A DNA stretch of 9,051 nucleotides from positions 1 to 9,051 of the forward strand of contig CAKQKN010000064.1 in NCBI GenBank assembly GCA_934249215.1, given 5' to 3'. The stretch is from an uncultured Clostridia bacterium. Its GTDB lineage: Bacteria > Bacillota > Clostridia > Christensenellales > Borkfalkiaceae. Made by a program: the position numbers and the translations under genes. Under the pieces are notes generated by a model, which had not been told where the DNA came from, ran no database searches, and saw only the letters and a program-made list of their open reading frames with translations. This document shows, piece by piece, positions 6,861 through 9,051 of the stretch (the stretch's first letter is position 1; each line of letters begins with the position of its first letter).

Positions 6861-6889
6861 ATGATAAATCATTTTGCGTTTTTTATCAA
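6861..6889 (-). promoter_or_regulatory. Sigma-A type promoter for the DUF624-like gene
   Basis: On the minus strand TTGATA (6889-6884) and TATCAT (6866-6861) are separated by exactly 17 bases; each differs from the consensus by one base. A start near 6854 would give a leader of about 44 bases carrying the hairpin and ribosome binding site before the ATG at 6810. Confidence 0.75.
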
Positions 6890-6967
6890 ACGATTGAGCG
6901 CCTTTTTTCGAATTAGCCGACGAATTAACAGCCTGATCGCACGATAAAAGCAATAAACGCAACGAAA

Positions 6968-6988
6968 GCCGATGCGAAACGCACCGAC
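6968..6988 (-). terminator. Terminator-like hairpin after folA
   Basis: On the minus strand GTCGGTGCG and CGCATCGGC form a 9-bp stem (two G-U pairs) with a TTT loop, 45 bases past the folA stop. Only a broken U-tract follows (TTTCGTTGCGTTTATT), so strength is uncertain, but a promoter for the next gene lies about 80 bases further on. Confidence 0.5.
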
Positions 6989-7032
6989 TTCCCGAATATA
7001 GCCCGAAATATTGTATTTATCCGCGTTTTAAA

Positions 7033-7533
7033 CTACCCGCGTTTCACGGCGGTATTTTCGTAAACGGTGAAACGAATCGTATATCCGTTGTCGACGACGG
7101 GCTCGCTCTCGCTTTTCAGAACGAAATTTTCGTCCTCGTCGAGATTGGGAAAGAACACTTCCGCCCCGCCGTCCGCGTCCACCTTCGTAAGATAGACTTT
7201 GTCGCAATACGGGAGCATAGTGCGGTAAACGCTTCCGCCGCCGATCACGAACACGTCGTCCGGCGGATATTTTTCCACCGTTTCGAGAAGTTCTTTCACC
7301 GAATGAACGGCAATGCACCCCTCGGGCGAAATGCCCTCTTCGCACAAAACCACGTTCGTGCGGTTTTTGAGCGGTTTGCCGCCCGGAAAGGACAACAGCG
7401 TGTTATACCCCATGCACACCACCTTGCCCGAAGTCGTTTCGCGGAAAAACTTCATGTCGAGCGGCAGTCTGAACATAAGGTCGTTCTTTTTGCCGATGCC
7501 CCACTTTTTGTCTGCGTGAAGAATGGCGATCAT
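7033..7533 (-). CDS. folA: Dihydrofolate reductase
   Basis: DHFR reduces dihydrofolate to tetrahydrofolate with NADPH in the cytoplasm. The 166 residues are of normal length. Family landmarks are G-I-G-K-K-N-D-L (12-19) in the substrate loop, L-P-L-D-M-K-F-F with the catalytic acid D26, K-N-R-T-N-V-V-L (57-64), V-I-G-G-G-S-V-Y (96-103) at the cofactor, and Y114-L-T followed by D119 in the L-T-K-V-D-A stretch. F21 stands where E. coli has W22. Y43-N44 (M-G-Y-N-T) stand where E. coli has R44-H45, residues that help hold the NADPH phosphate. The start codon overlaps the thyA stop (ATGA), with GAGG 8 bases upstream, so the two are translationally coupled. This fits their linked chemistry: ThyA makes the dihydrofolate that DHFR recycles. 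Confidence 0.97.
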   Translation of the reverse strand: MIAILHADKKWGIGKKNDLMFRLPLDMKFFRETTSGKVVCMGYNTLLSFPGGKPLKNRTNVVLCEEGISPEGCIAVHSVKELLETVEKYPPDDVFVIGGGSVYRTMLPYCDKVYLTKVDADGGAEVFFPNLDEDENFVLKSESEPVVDNGYTIRFTVYENTAVKRG

Positions 7534-8360
7534 ATCGCAACCTCGAGTTTGCCGTCGAGCGGCGTGCAGTTATAGTCCACGAGTTCGAAATCGTCCGTCG
7601 TGAACGCGTAAAAATCCTTGACGTCTGTGTTGACTTTGAGTTTCGGCGCGTCGTACTGCGGATTCGTCATCATCTTTTCGATGACGGGAATATGTCTGTC
7701 GTAAATGTGCGCGTCGGCGATCACGTGGACGAGTTCGCCCGCCTTAAGCCCGCTCACCTGCGCGAACATAATGAGTAAAATCGCATATTGACAAACGTTC
7801 CAGTTATTCGCGACGATCATATCGTTCGAACGCTGATTGAGAATGCCGTTGAGCGTATCGCCCGAAACGTTGAAAGTCATCGAGTATGCGCACGGATAAA
7901 GATTCATTTCGGAAAGGTCGGCAAAATTATATATATTCGTCATAATCCTGCGCGAATTGGGATTGTTTTTAAGGTCGTACAGAACGCGGTCGACCTGATC
8001 GAACATTCCTTCCTTATATTTATTCTTGATTCCGAGCTGATAGCCGTAAGCCTTGCCGATCGAGCCGCTTTCGTCCGCCCAACTGTCCCAGATATGGCTT
8101 TTGAGATCATGCACGTTGTTGGACTTTTTCTGCCAGATCCACAGAATTTCGTCCACCGCGCTTTTGAAAAAGGTTTTTCTGATCGTCAGAATCGGAAATT
8201 CTTTCGAAAGGTCGTATCTGTTGACGATTCCGAATTTCTTGACCGTGTGCGCGGGCGTACCGTCCGCCCAGTGCGGTCGCACGTTGCAGTTCGTATCCCA
8301 TACTCCGTTTTCGAGTATGTCTTTGCAATTTGCTATAAATGTTTTATCCGCAAGACTCAT
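7530..8360 (-). CDS. thyA: Thymidylate synthase (ThyA)
   Basis: ThyA methylates dUMP to dTMP using methylene-tetrahydrofolate, releasing dihydrofolate. The 276 residues carry the full active site: nucleophile C157 in L-Y-P-C-A-Y-S, the phosphate-binding pair R137-R138 (N-S-R-R), R177 and D180 in Q-R-S-N-D, N188 in N-N-W-N-V, and H218 and Y220 in D-A-H-I-Y. The N-terminal part has R28-P-H-W-A-D-G-T-P-A-H-T rather than the E. coli style R-T-G-T loop. The order W-I-W-Q-K-K-S-N-N-V, H-I-W-D-S-W and K-D-F-Y-A-F-T-T-D-D-F resembles B. subtilis ThyA, by memory only. GGAG lies 12 bases before the ATG, a rather long spacing; no better start is seen. A promoter candidate is at 8396-8424. Confidence 0.97.
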   Translation of the reverse strand: MSLADKTFIANCKDILENGVWDTNCNVRPHWADGTPAHTVKKFGIVNRYDLSKEFPILTIRKTFFKSAVDEILWIWQKKSNNVHDLKSHIWDSWADESGSIGKAYGYQLGIKNKYKEGMFDQVDRVLYDLKNNPNSRRIMTNIYNFADLSEMNLYPCAYSMTFNVSGDTLNGILNQRSNDMIVANNWNVCQYAILLIMFAQVSGLKAGELVHVIADAHIYDRHIPVIEKMMTNPQYDAPKLKVNTDVKDFYAFTTDDFELVDYNCTPLDGKLEVAI

Positions 8361-8395
8361 CTTATGCTACAGCTCCGTTTTATTTTTCTTATAAG

Positions 8396-8424
8396 TTTAT
8401 AAATCGTTTATAAAAATTTCGCAA
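8396..8424 (-). promoter_or_regulatory. Promoter candidate for thyA-folA
   Basis: On the minus strand TTGCGA (8424-8419) and TATAAA (8401-8396) are 17 bases apart, in an AT-rich setting about 35 bases before the thyA ATG. The -10 matches the consensus at 5 of 6 positions and the -35 at 4 of 6. The -35 lies in one arm of the hairpin that follows the dehydrogenase gene. Confidence 0.6.
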
Positions 8425-8455
8425 GAAACGGCGACCGTCGCCCGCGAAAAATTTT
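8413..8455 (-). terminator. Nested hairpin after the SDR gene
   Basis: An inner stem GGCGA/TCGCC (8430-8434 with 8438-8442, 3-base loop) sits within an outer stem made of CGC/GCG and A/T pairs (8413-8422 with 8444-8455, two mismatches). On the minus strand the right arm ends GCGAAATTTTTAT, which provides a U-run. It starts 14 bases past the dehydrogenase stop and probably ends that transcript. Confidence 0.55.
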
Positions 8456-8468
8456 GCGTTTCGGAACG

Positions 8469-9051
8469 TTATTTTCTGATTTCTTTCGTTCCGTCGAGTT
8501 TCTGCATTTTCATCCAAACGTTCATTACGAAGCGGTGGTTGAACAGTTTCGTCAGAAACCACTGGAACTTGTTTTTGCCGCCGGGCACGCAGATGTCCGT
8601 TTTTCCGTAAAGCGCTCTGATCGCTTTCGACACGACGAACGACGGCTCGTACATCGCGCTGTAATGAATGACGACCGGTTTTTCGCCCTCTTTAATCGCA
8701 CGGTTGAAAAATTCCGTTTTCGACCAGAACGGGCAAAGCGCGACCACGTGAATTTTTCTGTATTTAAGTTCGCGGTTGAGCGCGCGCGTATAACTCACCA
8801 TAAACGCTTTCGTCGCGCCGTAAACGTTGATATACGGAATGGGCTGGAACCCCGCGCAGGACGCCACGTTTAGAATTTTCGAACCCTCTTTCATATACGG
8901 CAACGAATAGTCCGTCATATAGATCGCGGCTTCGCAGTTGAGATTTATCATGTTGATATGCGTTTCGGTGGGAATGGTTTCGTAATGCCCGAACTTTCCG
9001 TACCCCGCGCAGTTCGCAAGAACGACGATCGCGGGTTTTTCTTCCTCGAGT
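8469..9051 (-). CDS. Short-chain dehydrogenase/reductase (5' end outside window)
   Basis: SDR enzymes oxidise or reduce carbonyl or hydroxyl groups with NAD(P)(H). The frame stays open from the stop at 8469 to the window edge, so about 194 residues are visible and the start is missing. An in-frame ATG at 8951 is internal. Upstream of it are the N-C-A-G motif (9003-9014, normally N-N-A-G) and then N-L-N. The catalytic serine is in L-N-V-A-S (codon 8859-8861), with Y and K of Y-G-A-T-K at 8820-8822 and 8808-8810. A-L-C-P-F-W-S-K-T-E-F replaces the usual P-G-x-x-x-T. The glycine-rich cofactor motif must lie outside the window. The C-terminal V-P-G-G-K-N-K-F and basic hydrophobic tail resemble SDRs of the DltE/YqjQ type; the substrate is unknown. 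Confidence 0.92.
   Translation of the reverse strand, partial: LEEEKPAIVVLANCAGYGKFGHYETIPTETHINMINLNCEAAIYMTDYSLPYMKEGSKILNVASCAGFQPIPYINVYGATKAFMVSYTRALNRELKYRKIHVVALCPFWSKTEFFNRAIKEGEKPVVIHYSAMYEPSFVVSKAIRALYGKTDICVPGGKNKFQWFLTKLFNHRFVMNVWMKMQKLDGTKEIRK

Noticed and set aside
6811..7032. Riboswitch or small RNA between folA and the membrane-protein gene
   Set aside because: Only a terminator-like hairpin, a promoter and a short leader hairpin are visible; nothing matches a riboswitch core I know.
8949..8951. ATG at 8951 as the start of the dehydrogenase
   Set aside because: The frame is open to the window edge and the upstream codons encode the conserved N-C-A-G region of SDR enzymes, so this methionine is internal.

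Overview
This window looks like a chromosomal segment of an uncultured, gut-type Clostridia/Firmicutes bacterium. The lineage guess is weak. It rests on Clostridia-like dihydrofolate reductase motifs (an L-M-F-R-L-P run and an S-F-P-G-G-K-P-L stretch), a thymidylate synthase of the Bacillus subtilis ThyA type as I remember it, a YqeM-like methyltransferase, a DUF624/YesL-like membrane protein, and purine-rich ribosome binding sites. All nine genes I can support lie on the minus strand. The long plus-strand reading frames opposite them are shadows.

Layout, in the direction of transcription (right to left). (1) 9051-8469: an NAD(P)-dependent short-chain dehydrogenase whose 5' end lies outside the window, followed by a nested hairpin. 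(2) 8360-7033: thyA and folA with a 4-base overlap, behind a good promoter candidate. This is the dTMP-synthesis / folate-recycling pair, followed by a terminator-like hairpin. (3) 6810-4741: a DUF624-like membrane protein with a long acidic tail, then a YqeM-like SAM methyltransferase 24 bases later, behind a good promoter candidate and a leader hairpin. (4) 4695-4508: a 188-bp non-coding element with imperfect terminal inverted repeats and a strongly folding interior (MITE-like). (5) 4481-533: a tight four-gene unit made of hslO (Hsp33), a TPR-like protein, a HEAT-like protein and a small possibly DUF1963-like protein. Gaps are one base or less, and the last pair overlaps by 4 bases. An intrinsic terminator at 315-348 probably ends it. 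(6) 1-159: the right part of a second member of the same repeat family, cut by the window edge.

ThyA oxidises methylene-tetrahydrofolate to dihydrofolate, and the translationally coupled DHFR reduces it back. Hsp33 is a redox-activated holdase. The three helical-repeat or unknown proteins encoded behind it have no function I can assign, but such tight spacing suggests they are made together with it. The least ordinary content is the repeat family (three copies of a roughly 28-base end sequence in two elements) and its position directly upstream of hslO, which has no visible Shine-Dalgarno sequence. I see no defence system, CRISPR array, prophage, RNA gene or other clearly new system here.
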